From Moraxella ovis (GTDB lineage: Bacteria; Pseudomonadota; Gammaproteobacteria; Pseudomonadales; Moraxellaceae): 64,000 bases of DNA. A program made the position numbers and the translations under genes. Shown here one piece after another: positions 35,246-45,101 of the stretch. The stretch lies in NCBI RefSeq assembly GCF_900453105.1, contig NZ_UGPW01000001.1, positions 1,178,001 through 1,242,000 of the forward strand. The letters are read 5' to 3'. The notes beneath the pieces were generated by a model. The model was not told the origin of the DNA. It worked only from the letters and a program-made list of their open reading frames with translations, and did not search any database. Within the stretch, counting starts at the first letter, position 1. Every line of letters starts with the position of its first letter.

Positions 35246-37273
35246 ATGGAAGATACCAAACCCAAAGACGGTCGCCTAAACCGAACGGTGTTTATCTGTT
35301 CGGCGGTGATTATCGTCTTTTTTAGCTTATATACCATGCTGTTTAATGACAGTGCGTCCGCCATTTTGGACAGTGTGCTGGCGTGGGTAAGTACCACTTT
35401 TGGTTGGTATTACTTTTTTGCCGCATCGGTGTATATCTTGTTTGTGCTGTTTATCGCCTGCTCTCGCTATGGCAACATCAAGCTAGGTCCCAAGCACTCC
35501 CAACCCAAGTACAGTCTTTTGACGTGGTCGTCCATGCTGTTTGCCGCAGGGATTGGCATTGACATCATGTTTTTTTCGGTGGCAGAGCCTATCATGCAGT
35601 ACATGAATCCGCCTGTTGGGGACGGTCAGACCACACAGGCGGCTCGTGAAGCCTTGATGTGGACAATTTTTCACTACGGACTGACAGGTTGGTGTATGTA
35701 TGCGTTGGTGGGCATTGCCCTTGGCTATTTTGCCTACCGCTACAATCTACCCCTAACCATTCGCTCGGCATTGTACCCCATGATTGGCAAAAAGATTGAT
35801 GGACCTGCCGGTCATGCTGTGGACGTGGCGGCGATTTTGGGGACGATTTTTGGTATTGCCACCACTTGCGGTATCGGGGTTGTGCAATTAAACTACGGTC
35901 TGCACGTTATTTTTGATTTGCCTGAAAACTTACTTTGGCAAATTGGGCTTATCGCCCTAGCGGTCGCCATTACCATTGTGTCGGCAACCACAGGGGCATC
36001 CAAGGGCATCAAAATCCTATCGGAGCTTAACATTTATTTTGCCTTGGGACTTATCTTATTTGTGCTGTTTTTGGGCAATACCGAATTTTTGCTAAACGCC
36101 ATTGTCATGAACGTGGGCGACTATCTTAGCCGTTTTCCAACTTTGACACTAGACACCTTTGCCTACAACCAAACGCCCGAACAAAAACAATGGATTCAAG
36201 ACTGGACGCTGTTCTTTTGGGCGTGGTGGATTGCGTGGTCGCCTTTTGTGGGGCTGTTTTTGGCTCAAATCTCAAAGGGTCGTACCATTCGTGAATTTGT
36301 CATCGGCACCTTGTCCATTCCCTTTGTGTTTACGCTTGCTTGGCTGTCAGTCATGGGCAACAGTGCCTTAAATGAAGTCTTAGGAGGCAATCTTGCCTTT
36401 GCCGAAAAAATCATCGCACGCCCTGAGATTGGTTTTTATGAGCTGTTATCCACTTATCCGTGGTTCTCGGTAACGGCAATCATCGCCTTTGTCTCAGGAC
36501 TTTTGTTTTATGTAACATCGGCAGATTCTGGGGCGATCGTGCTTAGTAATTTTAGCTTCAAAAGCCAAAAAAACACCGACACGCCCCCCATTTGGATACG
36601 CCTGTTTTGGGCGGTGGCAATCGGCATGCTGACGGCCGCCATGCTGATGACGGACGGCATCACCGCCCTACAAAAGGCGACTATTGTCATGGGCTTGCCA
36701 TTTAGCTTTGTCATGTTTTTTGTCATGGTGGGGCTGTTTAAGTCGTTACGCCTTGAAGATTTTAGAGAAGAGATTACCAAAATCAATGCCGTGCCTGTGG
36801 CAGGGGGCGTGGACGTGAGCGACTGGCAAACTCGTCTGCACCGCATTACCGCCTATCCTGACACCCCAGAGACAAAAGCGATGATGACAAATGTCTGTCT
36901 GCCTGCCCTAACTGACGTGGCGGACGCTCTACGCCAAAAGGGACTGTCGGTGCGTGTGGAATCGGTCGCCTTAGACGATGAGCCAAGCCTTGTGCAACAT
37001 ATGCTGACGGTGGATTATAAGGACGAGTATAACTTCGTGTATGGCATCGTCCCCGTTAAATACCCTGTGCCAGAGCGTCCAACGGTTGATGATGGGCAAG
37101 AGTTTTATTATCGCTTGGAGACGTATTTGTTTGAAGGTTTGCAAGGCAATGATTTGTCAGGCTTTAACAGCGAGCAAGTCATCAATGATGTGCTTGACAA
37201 ATACGAGCGTCATCGGGCGTTTCTGCACTTAAATCGTGAAACCCCCGGCAGCCGCCCTGTGTTTCCTAAGTGA
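35246..37273 (+). CDS. betT: BCCT-family choline transporter BetT
   Basis: The start at 35246 has GGAAGG eight bases upstream. The 675-aa protein has the BetT layout: about 12 membrane segments with NIKLGPKHSQPKYSLLTWSS, then the tryptophan-rich WAWWIAWSPFVGLFLAQISK, GRTIREFVIG and YVTSADSGAIV, and a soluble C-terminal tail of about 170 residues thought to sense osmotic stress. It imports choline with protons for BetA/BetB. Divergent from betB across a 345-bp spacer. It is the second BCCT gene in the window; the copy at 19.9 kb has the same architecture but a clearly different sequence. Confidence 0.92.
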   Translation: MEDTKPKDGRLNRTVFICSAVIIVFFSLYTMLFNDSASAILDSVLAWVSTTFGWYYFFAASVYILFVLFIACSRYGNIKLGPKHSQPKYSLLTWSSMLFAAGIGIDIMFFSVAEPIMQYMNPPVGDGQTTQAAREALMWTIFHYGLTGWCMYALVGIALGYFAYRYNLPLTIRSALYPMIGKKIDGPAGHAVDVAAILGTIFGIATTCGIGVVQLNYGLHVIFDLPENLLWQIGLIALAVAITIVSATTGASKGIKILSELNIYFALGLILFVLFLGNTEFLLNAIVMNVGDYLSRFPTLTLDTFAYNQTPEQKQWIQDWTLFFWAWWIAWSPFVGLFLAQISKGRTIREFVIGTLSIPFVFTLAWLSVMGNSALNEVLGGNLAFAEKIIARPEIGFYELLSTYPWFSVTAIIAFVSGLLFYVTSADSGAIVLSNFSFKSQKNTDTPPIWIRLFWAVAIGMLTAAMLMTDGITALQKATIVMGLPFSFVMFFVMVGLFKSLRLEDFREEITKINAVPVAGGVDVSDWQTRLHRITAYPDTPETKAMMTNVCLPALTDVADALRQKGLSVRVESVALDDEPSLVQHMLTVDYKDEYNFVYGIVPVKYPVPERPTVDDGQEFYYRLETYLFEGLQGNDLSGFNSEQVINDVLDKYERHRAFLHLNRETPGSRPVFPK

Positions 37274-37302
37274 TTTATCCCAAAATAAAAGCGTGTCAAA
37301 AA

Positions 37303-37932
37303 CGAACCGCACCCCAAAGCTCGCCACTCACACACTAACCTTTGGGGTGCTTTCTATGGCAAAATACACCACCGACTTTAACTGTCTGTGATGGCTTACT
37401 ATCAAAGCAATCACAGCTACAAATGCACAGCAAAACACTTTAATCTACCCACAGACAGTATGATCAAGCAGTGGGTCAAACTCTATCAAACACATGGCAT
37501 TGATGGTATTCAAAGACGAAGTACCAAAGCCGTCTATGACGCCACCTTTAAACTTAACGCAATCAAACAACTTCAACATGGCAAATCCTTAACCCATCGT
37601 GCCATAGAGCTTAATCTACCACAACCTGCTTTACTGTCAAACTGGTTAAAGTCTTATCAAAGCTTTGTATAATGGGACTCACCCCCAAACCCAAAGGTAG
37701 AAAAGCTGTGTCAAAAAAACACAACGCCAATCAAAACAAATTAACAAACAAAACAACAAGCAAACCAAGTTGGCAAGCCAAACCAGACAATGAAAAAGCG
37801 TTGATGACTTACTTGCTGAACTTGCCTATCTTAGAGCAGAAAACGACTTGTGCCAGTACAGTCCTTGGTCAAACCACTTAGCTTTATTAACCTAACCTTT
37901 AATCTTGTGTCTAAGATTTGGGGGTCGGTTCA
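37303..37932 (+). mobile_element. Degenerate IS3-family insertion sequence (OrfB deleted)
   Basis: The left end (CGAACCGCACCCCAAA from 37303) mirrors the right end (GGGGGTCGGTTCA, ending 37932); AAA flanks both sides, possibly a 3-bp target duplication. Inside is only an OrfA-like region. The DDE transposase OrfB is missing, the OrfA remnant running straight into the 73-bp right end at 37860. The same 73 bp occurs at 31538-31610 in the same orientation, so the betBA-betT block lies between directly repeated IS ends. Confidence 0.78.
37356..37858 (+). pseudogene. Transposase OrfA remnant with several frameshifts
   Basis: MAKYTTDF is read from ATG 37356, but a missing base near 37381 shifts the frame; the next frame (37388-37672) gives YYQSNHSYKCTAKHFNLP and SLTHRAIELNLPQPALLSNW, the two helix-turn-helix units of IS150-type OrfA. 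After a second shift, GLTPKPKGRKAVSK follows, and after a third, LAELAYLRAEND, the leucine-zipper end of OrfA. No frame is intact, so no transposase can be made. Confidence 0.8.
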
Positions 37933-37967
37933 AAATCCGCCCTTATTTACATACCCTTGATTGTTGA

Positions 37968-39359
37968 TTACTTTGGTGCAACCATGTCTTCAGGTCGTAC
38001 CCATTCATCAAATTCTTGCTCGGTTAGCAATCCAAGCTCCACCGCCACTTGTTTTAGGGTTTTGTTTTCTTTATAAGCGGTTTTGGCAATTTTGGCGGCA
38101 TTTTCATAGCCCACATGACGGTTCAGGGCAGTTACTAGCATGAGTGAGTTGTGTAAAAAATAATCAATCTTTTCACGATTTGGTTCAATACCCACCGCAC
38201 AGTTGTCATTAAAGCTATTACAAGCATCTGCAAGCAGGCGAATGGATTGTAGTAGATTATAACCAATGACAGGCATAAAGACGTTCAACTCAAAATTACC
38301 GCTCGCCCCTGCCATGTTTATCGTTACATCGTTGCCCATGACCTGAGCGACCACCATGGTCATGGCTTCTGACTGCGTGGGGTTAACCTTACCTGGCATG
38401 ATAGATGACCCTGGTTCGTTCTCGGGAATGGTAATCTCGCCCAGACCACAACGAGGACCACTAGATAGCCAGCGGACGTCATTGGCGATTTTGTTTAGGC
38501 TACCTGCTAGGGTTTTTAATGCCCCAGAGGCGAACACTTCGGCATCACGGCTTGCCAACGCTTCAAATTTATTAGGAGCAGTTACAAAAGGCAAACCTGT
38601 CAGCTCACTGATTTTTTGAGCGGATTTGACGGCATAGTCGGGGTGGCTATTTAGCCCTGTACCCACAGCAGTACCACCAAGTGGCAACTGATACAAGCCT
38701 TGCAAAGCGTTGTCAATTCTTACCAGTGCCAAGTCAAGCTGTGCCACATAACCGCCAAATTCTTGCCCAAGCGTGAGCGGTGTGGCATCTTGCAAATGAG
38801 TGCGTCCGATTTTGACGATGCCTGCAAAGTCGGCAGACTTTTTGGCAAGCGTATCACGCAACGCCTTGACGGCAGGGATAAGCGAGCGGTTAATTTCTAC
38901 CGCTACTGCCACACGAATGGCGGTGGGGAAGCTGTCGTTGGTGGATTGGGCGTGGTTTACATGGTCGTTGGGGTGGACGGGTTTATAAGTGCCTTTTGGA
39001 TTGCCTGCGATTTCATTGGCTCGGTTGGCGATGACTTCATTCATGTTCATGTTGGACTGCGTGCCAGAGCCCGTTTGCCACACGACAAGCGGAAACTGGT
39101 CAGCAAGCCCGCCTGCAATCACTTCATCGGTGGCTTGTACAATTAAGTCTTTTTGGCTATTTTCAATACGTCCAAGCTCGGCATTGGTAATGGCAGCAGC
39201 TTTTTTGACGGTTGCCATAGCGACAATGAGTGGGCGTGGCAGGGTCTCACCCCCGATTTTAAAATTATCACGGCTACGCTGGGTTTGAGCCCCAAAATAG
39301 GCATCAGCAGAGACTTGCACTTCGCCCATGGTGTCTTTTTCAATACGGAAGTCGGTCAT
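37968..39359 (-). CDS. fumC: Fumarate hydratase class II
   Basis: TCA-cycle enzyme hydrating fumarate to L-malate; oxygen-stable, homotetrameric. The 463-aa protein is of normal length and carries the superfamily signature [13 protein letters not shown] (about residue 315) plus [18 protein letters not shown] near 100 and [16 protein letters not shown] near 185, which form the shared active site with its catalytic Ser and His. Transcribed alone; the start has AAGGAAA upstream. The IS remnant ends only 36 bp past its stop. Confidence 0.96.
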   Translation of the reverse strand: MTDFRIEKDTMGEVQVSADAYFGAQTQRSRDNFKIGGETLPRPLIVAMATVKKAAAITNAELGRIENSQKDLIVQATDEVIAGGLADQFPLVVWQTGSGTQSNMNMNEVIANRANEIAGNPKGTYKPVHPNDHVNHAQSTNDSFPTAIRVAVAVEINRSLIPAVKALRDTLAKKSADFAGIVKIGRTHLQDATPLTLGQEFGGYVAQLDLALVRIDNALQGLYQLPLGGTAVGTGLNSHPDYAVKSAQKISELTGLPFVTAPNKFEALASRDAEVFASGALKTLAGSLNKIANDVRWLSSGPRCGLGEITIPENEPGSSIMPGKVNPTQSEAMTMVVAQVMGNDVTINMAGASGNFELNVFMPVIGYNLLQSIRLLADACNSFNDNCAVGIEPNREKIDYFLHNSLMLVTALNRHVGYENAAKIAKTAYKENKTLKQVAVELGLLTEQEFDEWVRPEDMVAPK

Positions 39360-39491
39360 AAATTTTCCTTGTTTGGTGGATAAAAACTGCTAAAATGTTG
39401 ATGTTACTATAACACCATCAAAAACAATTTTCAATCACAAATCATTCTCATTATTAAATGATAAAATTTATAATATTAATTGGAAAAACTC

Positions 39492-40055
39492 ATGGATAAC
39501 GCCTTATTAAGAAAACAAATTCGCCGACAAAGACGAGATCTCACCGCCAAGCAACGCCAGTTTGCCGCCCTATCAGCAAGTTTATATTTGTCCAAGCTAT
39601 TGCCTTATTTGCCCAAGAATGCCAAGATTGGGCTGTATTTGGACGATTTTGGCGAATTGCCCACCGCACCGATTTTGGCATTTTGTCAAAAGCATGGTTT
39701 TACCTCGTTTTTACCGATTACCATTAAGAATAAGCCTTTACGCTTTGCCCCTGTGTTTTTGCCATTAGCCAAAACACCCCTAAAGCGCCACAAACTTGGC
39801 ATGAAAGAACCCTTTGCCAGATGTGGCATAAGTGCAGATAACATGGACATGATTATTTGCCCGCTTGTGGCGGTGGATAGGCAGGGTAATCGGCTTGGCA
39901 TGGGGGGCGGATTTTATGACCGCACCTTTGCCCGCTTTCATGGCTTAAAAGTGGGTTGGTGCTATCATTTTCAAGTTTTTGAAAATTTAATGATTAATGA
40001 GTGGGATGAGGGCGTGGATATGGTGATAACCGATAAAGGCATTCTGCGATTTTGA
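39492..40055 (+). CDS. 5-formyltetrahydrofolate cyclo-ligase
   Basis: Converts 5-formyl-THF to 5,10-methenyl-THF with ATP (YgfA/Fau/MTHFS family). 187 aa from ATG 39492; a TTG 12 bases upstream is less likely. The family signature GMGGGFYDRTFARF lies near residue 140, preceded by ICPLVAVDRQGNRL; the N-terminal LRKQIRRQRRDL is the usual basic helix. The stop is only four bases from the end of convergent pdxA, so the two transcripts must overlap or share signals. In E. coli the gene follows the 6S RNA; no 6S-like RNA was seen here. Confidence 0.9.
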   Translation: MDNALLRKQIRRQRRDLTAKQRQFAALSASLYLSKLLPYLPKNAKIGLYLDDFGELPTAPILAFCQKHGFTSFLPITIKNKPLRFAPVFLPLAKTPLKRHKLGMKEPFARCGISADNMDMIICPLVAVDRQGNRLGMGGGFYDRTFARFHGLKVGWCYHFQVFENLMINEWDEGVDMVITDKGILRF

Positions 40056-40059
40056 TGAT

Positions 40060-41127
40060 TTAGCTGCACATTTGACAGGCAATGAGAATGGCCTGAATGA
40101 GACTGCTTGCGCTCGCCTTGCCTGTGCCAGCTAGATCCAGCGCCGTGCCGTGGTCAACGGACGTACGCACATAAGGCAAGCCCAGCGTAATATTAACCGT
40201 GTCGCCAAAACCGTGCGACTTTAAGGGAGCAAGTCCTTGATCGTGATACATGGCGATGATGACATCGGCTGATTGCAGATATTTATCAGTAAATAATGTA
40301 TCAGCAGGCATGGCAAGACTAATGTCCACCCCATCATCAATGAATTCTTGTAGTACAGGGTTGATGGTCGTCATCTCTTCATCGCCCAGATAGCCGCCCT
40401 CCCCCGCGTGTGGATTGAGTCCGCACACTAAGATCTTAGGGTGCTTAATGCCAAATTGCGTGCGCATGGCTTGCTCTGTAATCACGACGGTCTGACGAAC
40501 TTCATCGCGTGTGACGGCATTCGCCACATCCCTCAGGGGAATATGTGTGGTAACAAGCGCCACACGCATTTTGGCATTGGCAAGCATCATCACTACCTTC
40601 TCACACCCTGCCTTATGCATAAAGTACTCGGTATGACCGCTGAACATCTCGCCGTTATCTAGGCGTACATCGGCATCGATGAGGACTGATTTTTGGATCG
40701 GGGCGGTAACGATCGCCCCGATGACGCCATCATTTGCCAAAAGATGAGCAATCCTCAACTGCTTCTCCACCATTGGGGCGTTATGAGTGCATAATTCGCC
40801 CGCATTTACTTTGTATTTGCATGATATATTAATAATAAATACATCTTGCTTTGTCGATGACGCCTGAGCCAAACCCAGCAAATCGCCACCATGTATAATG
40901 TCATCAAGCTCAATCACCCCAAATCTTGGCGCATGGCTAATCTCACCCACTTCTTGGAGCATTGTGATACGCTCTTGCCATGCGTGTATGTCAGCCGTGA
41001 TAAAAATTGGCTTTGGTGGCACATCACCATGATGACAAAGCACGTCGATCACGATATCCATGCCAATGCCGGCTGGCTCGCCAGTGGTAATAAGTAGCGG
41101 CTTTGTGTGGGAGGCTTGGACATTCAT
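40060..41127 (-). CDS. pdxA: 4-hydroxythreonine-4-phosphate dehydrogenase
   Basis: NAD-dependent, metal-requiring enzyme of the DXP-dependent pyridoxal phosphate pathway. The 355-aa protein begins with the diagnostic TTGEPAGIGMDI and shows the three metal-ligand histidine regions: SGHTEYFM near 160, GLNPHAGEGGYLG near 230 and MYHDQGLAPLKS near 290, plus RTSVDHGTALDLAGTGKA at the C-terminus. Slightly longer than E. coli PdxA because of an insertion around residues 70-110. Divergent from dnaB. Confidence 0.95.
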   Translation of the reverse strand: MNVQASHTKPLLITTGEPAGIGMDIVIDVLCHHGDVPPKPIFITADIHAWQERITMLQEVGEISHAPRFGVIELDDIIHGGDLLGLAQASSTKQDVFIINISCKYKVNAGELCTHNAPMVEKQLRIAHLLANDGVIGAIVTAPIQKSVLIDADVRLDNGEMFSGHTEYFMHKAGCEKVVMMLANAKMRVALVTTHIPLRDVANAVTRDEVRQTVVITEQAMRTQFGIKHPKILVCGLNPHAGEGGYLGDEEMTTINPVLQEFIDDGVDISLAMPADTLFTDKYLQSADVIIAMYHDQGLAPLKSHGFGDTVNITLGLPYVRTSVDHGTALDLAGTGKASASSLIQAILIACQMCS

Positions 41128-41205
41128 GGATAACTTTTCCTTATTAAATATTCGCTTTTAATCATTAAATTTTACCGTTATTATACCGCTTTTATTTTGC
41201 TTTTA

Positions 41206-41214
41206 TGCTAAAAT
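41206..41214 (+). promoter_or_regulatory. Extended -10 promoter of dnaB
   Basis: TGCTAAAAT, 34 bp before the dnaB ATG, identical to the extended -10 of the aspS promoter; no convincing -35. Confidence 0.45.
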
Positions 41215-41247
41215 TTGTACCCATCATTGTCACCATCTCAATTCATC

Positions 41248-42738
41248 ATGACTGATTTACAAGACACCGCCAAAGCCGTGAATTCCGCCTTTGAGAATGC
41301 GATCAACGCCTTCAAGAATAACAAAGATAAATCAGCGCCTGCCACATCAAGCGCTGGCGATGATCTGTTGAGCCTACAGCCACCGCACAACATTGAGATT
41401 GAGCGAGCTTTGCTTGCGTCATTGATGAGCATTGATGAGTCTTTTGAGAAAGTGGACAGCATCATCAGGGATGAGGATTTTTATGGGGAGCGTCATAAGC
41501 ACATTTTTCGTGCCATCACACACTTATCTAGAGTGAATCAGCCTTATGACAGTCTGATGGTGCATGACTATCTAAGCGCACAGAACCTGCTGAACGCTGC
41601 TGGCGGTGAAGAGTACCTGATGCAGATCAACCAAAGTCCTGCGACGCTGTTCAACCTTGTGCCTTATGCTGAGCGCGTGCGTGAGTTTTCGGTGTACCGC
41701 CAGCTGATCAAGGCGGCGAATAACATGCTAAATCTCGCCTACCATCCCAAAAAACAAACCGTCAGCGAGATTCTAGACACGGTTGAGGCGGATATTTTTC
41801 GCATTAATGAGAATTACACAAGCGGCGTGGGCAAACAAGGCGCGCAGAACATCGTTGACATTCTACAAAATGTCGTCGTACAGCTCGATGAACTCAAAAA
41901 ACGTGACGGCTCGATGATCGGTCTTGCCACGCCATTTGAAGAACTTAACAACAAAACTCAAGGTCTACAAAAAGGTGACATGGTCGTCGTGGCGGCTCGT
42001 CCATCGATGGGTAAGACAACTTTTGCGATGAATTTGGCAGAATCGGTACTCATGCAGGGCTTGCCTGTGGTGGTGTTTTCTATGGAGATGCCTGCCGAAT
42101 CTATTGTCACGCGTATGCTGTCGTCACTTGGGCAGATCAATCAGACCAATCTGCGCTCGGGCAACATGAGCGAGCAAGAGTGGGCTCAGTTCTCAACCGC
42201 CGTCACCATGCTCCAAGACAAGCATCTATACGTCGATGCCCGTAACAACCTACCCCCCACCGAGGTGCGCTCTACTTGTCGACGCATCGCCAAGAACCAT
42301 GAAGGCGGGCTTGGCATGGTCATTATCGACTACCTGCAGCTCATGAAAGTCCCCGGCATGGAGAACAACCGCGTGGGTGAGATCGGTGAGATCAGCCGAA
42401 GCCTAAAAGCCCTAGCTCGCGAGATGAACTGCCCTGTCGTCGCCCTATCTCAGCTTAACCGAAGCCTAGAGAACCGACCGAATAAACGTCCTGTCATGTC
42501 GGATCTGCGTGAATCAGGTGCGATCGAACAGGATGCCGACCTCATCATGTTCATCTATCGCGATGAAGTCTATAACAAAGACAAGGCGGATAATAAAGGC
42601 TTTGCTGAGATCATCATCGGTAAACAGCGTAACGGACCGATTGGCACTGTTCCCTTACGATTCGAAGGTCAGTTCACTCGATTTGCCAATTTCATCGCAG
42701 GCGGTTACATGCCTGAAGATTACGAAGACGATGAATAA
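41248..42738 (+). CDS. dnaB: Replicative DNA helicase
   Basis: Hexameric 5'-3' helicase of the replisome. About 496 aa from ATG 41248 (upstream TTG at 41215 coincides with the promoter). N-terminal DnaG-binding domain from PHNIEIERALLASLM; C-terminal RecA-like domain with Walker A AARPSMGKTTFAMNLAE, Walker B VIIDYLQLM and the H4 motif LSQLNRSLENR; RDSGAI-type arginine region SDLRESGAIEQDAD. The N-terminal tail before PHN is about 45 residues, a little long. Shine-Dalgarno is weak. alr follows after 26 bp, the same order as in E. coli and relatives. Confidence 0.96.
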   Translation: MTDLQDTAKAVNSAFENAINAFKNNKDKSAPATSSAGDDLLSLQPPHNIEIERALLASLMSIDESFEKVDSIIRDEDFYGERHKHIFRAITHLSRVNQPYDSLMVHDYLSAQNLLNAAGGEEYLMQINQSPATLFNLVPYAERVREFSVYRQLIKAANNMLNLAYHPKKQTVSEILDTVEADIFRINENYTSGVGKQGAQNIVDILQNVVVQLDELKKRDGSMIGLATPFEELNNKTQGLQKGDMVVVAARPSMGKTTFAMNLAESVLMQGLPVVVFSMEMPAESIVTRMLSSLGQINQTNLRSGNMSEQEWAQFSTAVTMLQDKHLYVDARNNLPPTEVRSTCRRIAKNHEGGLGMVIIDYLQLMKVPGMENNRVGEIGEISRSLKALAREMNCPVVALSQLNRSLENRPNKRPVMSDLRESGAIEQDADLIMFIYRDEVYNKDKADNKGFAEIIIGKQRNGPIGTVPLRFEGQFTRFANFIAGGYMPEDYEDDE

Positions 42739-42764
42739 TAAACCATTAATACGGATACTCTTTC

Positions 42765-43922
42765 ATGCGAAACACCGCACTGACCATCGATCAAAGCGCG
42801 CTGGCTCATAACTTATCCACCATCAAAGACACACTAAATCCCAAAGCACCCGCCAAAGTCATGGCGATGGTCAAGGCGAATGCGTATGGACATGGCGTGT
42901 CATATGCACTGGCAGGCCTAAAACAGGCCGACGCGTTTGGCGTGGCATGCATGAGTGAGGCATTAGAAGTCAAAAAAACCTGCCAGACTATCGGCATCAA
43001 TAAACCCATCGTACTCATCGAAGGGGCGTTTGGCACCGATGAATGGCTGACTGCCATCAATCAAGGGTTTGGCGCGGTAATTCATAACGAATATCAGCTC
43101 AACGATGCCTTAGAACACACCCCTGATCCTGACAGCTTCACCAACACCATCTGGCTAAAATACAACACCGGCATGAACCGCCTTGGCTTTAATAGACAGA
43201 ACACCATCGCTGCCGCCAAGCTACTACACGACAAAGGTTATAAGCTTATTCTAACCAGTCATTTTGCCTGCGCAGACGAAGATGATAGCCCCATCACAGC
43301 GCGGCAGATCAGTCGTTTTAATGATCTATTGGATGAACTGCGTGATACGGTAAGCCCTGACATTATAGGGTCATTATGTAATTCAGCAGGTATATTTAAG
43401 CATGCAGATCAGCATCATGATTGGGTGCGTGCAGGTATTGCCTTATATGGCTCAAGCCCATTTTCTCACATCGATGCACGCACGCTTAATCTTAAGCCTG
43501 CAATGATATTTAGCACGCACATCATGGCAGTTCAGCACGTCGAGACAGACGAATCGGTCAGCTACGGCGCTCTATGGCACGCGCCAAAGCCTAGCCGGAT
43601 CGGCATCGTAAGCTGTGGCTATGGCGACGGCTATCCGCGCGTGGTTCATCAGGCATTTGTTGGCGTTATGGTTAATGACATCATCATCCGCGCACCCATC
43701 GTTGGGCGAGTCGCCATGGACATCATGATGGTAGATCTGACCGACACGAATGCTGACGTCGGGGCAAAAATCATCCTATGGGGTCAAGATGGCGCACCGT
43801 CTATTGATGAGATTGCCACCTGCGCAGGGACGATTGGTTATGAGCTCATGTGCCGCACCACCGCCCGCCCGATTCGTCAAGTGCTTACCGAGCTCTTGGT
43901 GAATAATCCTTTATCAGAATAA
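42765..43922 (+). CDS. alr: Alanine racemase
   Basis: PLP enzyme that makes D-alanine for peptidoglycan. 385 aa. The Schiff-base lysine is in MAMVKANAYGHGVSYAL near residue 40, the partner catalytic Tyr in ESVSYGALWHA near 270, and the C-terminal beta-barrel signature GYGDGYPR is present. Length is slightly over the usual 360 through a few loop extensions. It follows dnaB by 26 bp and is probably co-transcribed. Confidence 0.95.
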   Translation: MRNTALTIDQSALAHNLSTIKDTLNPKAPAKVMAMVKANAYGHGVSYALAGLKQADAFGVACMSEALEVKKTCQTIGINKPIVLIEGAFGTDEWLTAINQGFGAVIHNEYQLNDALEHTPDPDSFTNTIWLKYNTGMNRLGFNRQNTIAAAKLLHDKGYKLILTSHFACADEDDSPITARQISRFNDLLDELRDTVSPDIIGSLCNSAGIFKHADQHHDWVRAGIALYGSSPFSHIDARTLNLKPAMIFSTHIMAVQHVETDESVSYGALWHAPKPSRIGIVSCGYGDGYPRVVHQAFVGVMVNDIIIRAPIVGRVAMDIMMVDLTDTNADVGAKIILWGQDGAPSIDEIATCAGTIGYELMCRTTARPIRQVLTELLVNNPLSE

Positions 43923-44021
43923 GGTTTTTTATTGATAAGGCTAGTTATTTTAATATAGCTTTGTTATACTTGCTTTTTTACTATTTTTGCCAATGCACCA
44001 AACACCCCACAAGGAGTTGAT

Positions 44022-44942
44022 ATGAGCAGCCCTCGCCACTTTCTTACCTTAATGGATCTAAGCCCTGAAGAGTTACGCACGGTCATCCATCGCGCCTCTG
44101 AACTCAAAAAAATGCAGCATAATGGCGAGATTTATCGTCCTTTTGTTGGTCGCACGCTTGCGATGATTTTTGAGAAATCAAGCACCAGAACGCGCGTGTC
44201 TTTTGAGACAGGCATGGGTCAATTTGGTGGTCAGGCACTGTTCTTATCTCTGAATGACACTCAGTTGGGGCGCGGTGAACCGATCGAGGATTCGGCGCGC
44301 GTCATCAGCAGTATGGTGGACATCGTCATGATTCGCACCTTTGCACATGAGCGCGTGCAGACTTTTGCCGACTACTCTAGCGTGCCCGTGATTAACGCGC
44401 TGACCGACGATTATCATCCTTGTCAGTTATTGGCAGACATGCAGACATTCTTTGAGCATCGAGGCGACATCAAGGACAAAACTGTCGTGTGGGTTGGCGA
44501 TGGTAACAACATGTGCGCCTCTTATATGATCGCTGCGCATCAGTTCGGCTTTAAGCTTCGTGTTAGCGTACCGGACGGTTATAAGCCAAAACAAGAGCTT
44601 CTTGATAAATACGCACATTGCGTGACTTTGGTCGATGACCCTCTTGAAGCCGCCAAAGGCGCTCACCTTATCGTTACCGATGCGTGGGCGAGCATGGGTC
44701 AAGAAGAAGAACAAAAACAACGCGAAAAAGACTTTGCTGATTATCAAGTCAACAAAGCCATCTTAGACGCTGCTGATGCAGATATGCTGTTCATGCACTG
44801 CCTGCCTGCGCACCGCGGTGAAGAGATCAGCGAAGATCTGCTTGATGATCCTCGCGCTGTGGTGTGGGATGAGGCGGAGAACCGTCTGCACGCCCAAAAG
44901 GCATTGATGGAATTCTTACTAAAAGAAAAAATCAAGCTTTAA
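44022..44942 (+). CDS. argF: Ornithine carbamoyltransferase
   Basis: Forms citrulline from ornithine and carbamoyl phosphate in arginine synthesis. The 306-aa protein has the carbamoyl-phosphate loop [12 protein letters not shown] near residue 48, [11 protein letters not shown] near 128, [20 protein letters not shown] and the ornithine-loop [10 protein letters not shown] near 265. AAGGAG precedes the ATG. Monocistronic with its own terminator. A biosynthetic rather than catabolic (arcB) role is inferred because no arc genes are adjacent. Confidence 0.95.
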   Translation: MSSPRHFLTLMDLSPEELRTVIHRASELKKMQHNGEIYRPFVGRTLAMIFEKSSTRTRVSFETGMGQFGGQALFLSLNDTQLGRGEPIEDSARVISSMVDIVMIRTFAHERVQTFADYSSVPVINALTDDYHPCQLLADMQTFFEHRGDIKDKTVVWVGDGNNMCASYMIAAHQFGFKLRVSVPDGYKPKQELLDKYAHCVTLVDDPLEAAKGAHLIVTDAWASMGQEEEQKQREKDFADYQVNKAILDAADADMLFMHCLPAHRGEEISEDLLDDPRAVVWDEAENRLHAQKALMEFLLKEKIKL

Positions 44943-44954
44943 TCCATTCATGAA

Positions 44955-44980
44955 GACGCACCGCCTTGGTGCGTTTTTTA
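44955..44980 (+). terminator. Terminator of argF
   Basis: Perfect stem ACGCACC/GGTGCGT with a 5-nt loop and T6 run, 14 bp after the stop. Confidence 0.8.
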
Positions 44981-45101
44981 TTACAATTTTATAAAATAGG
45001 CCACAAACAGCACTCACAAATCTGCTTTATTTTTGCCCAAAATTACCAAATATCCGAACGCTAACTCTTATAATAAATCATTTTTAGCAATGGGGATTAT
45101 T

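Noticed and set aside
37672-37881. Separate 69-codon ORF after OrfA as a distinct gene
   Set aside because: Its residues (GLTPKPKGRKAVSK) continue OrfA in another frame, so it is part of the same broken transposase gene.
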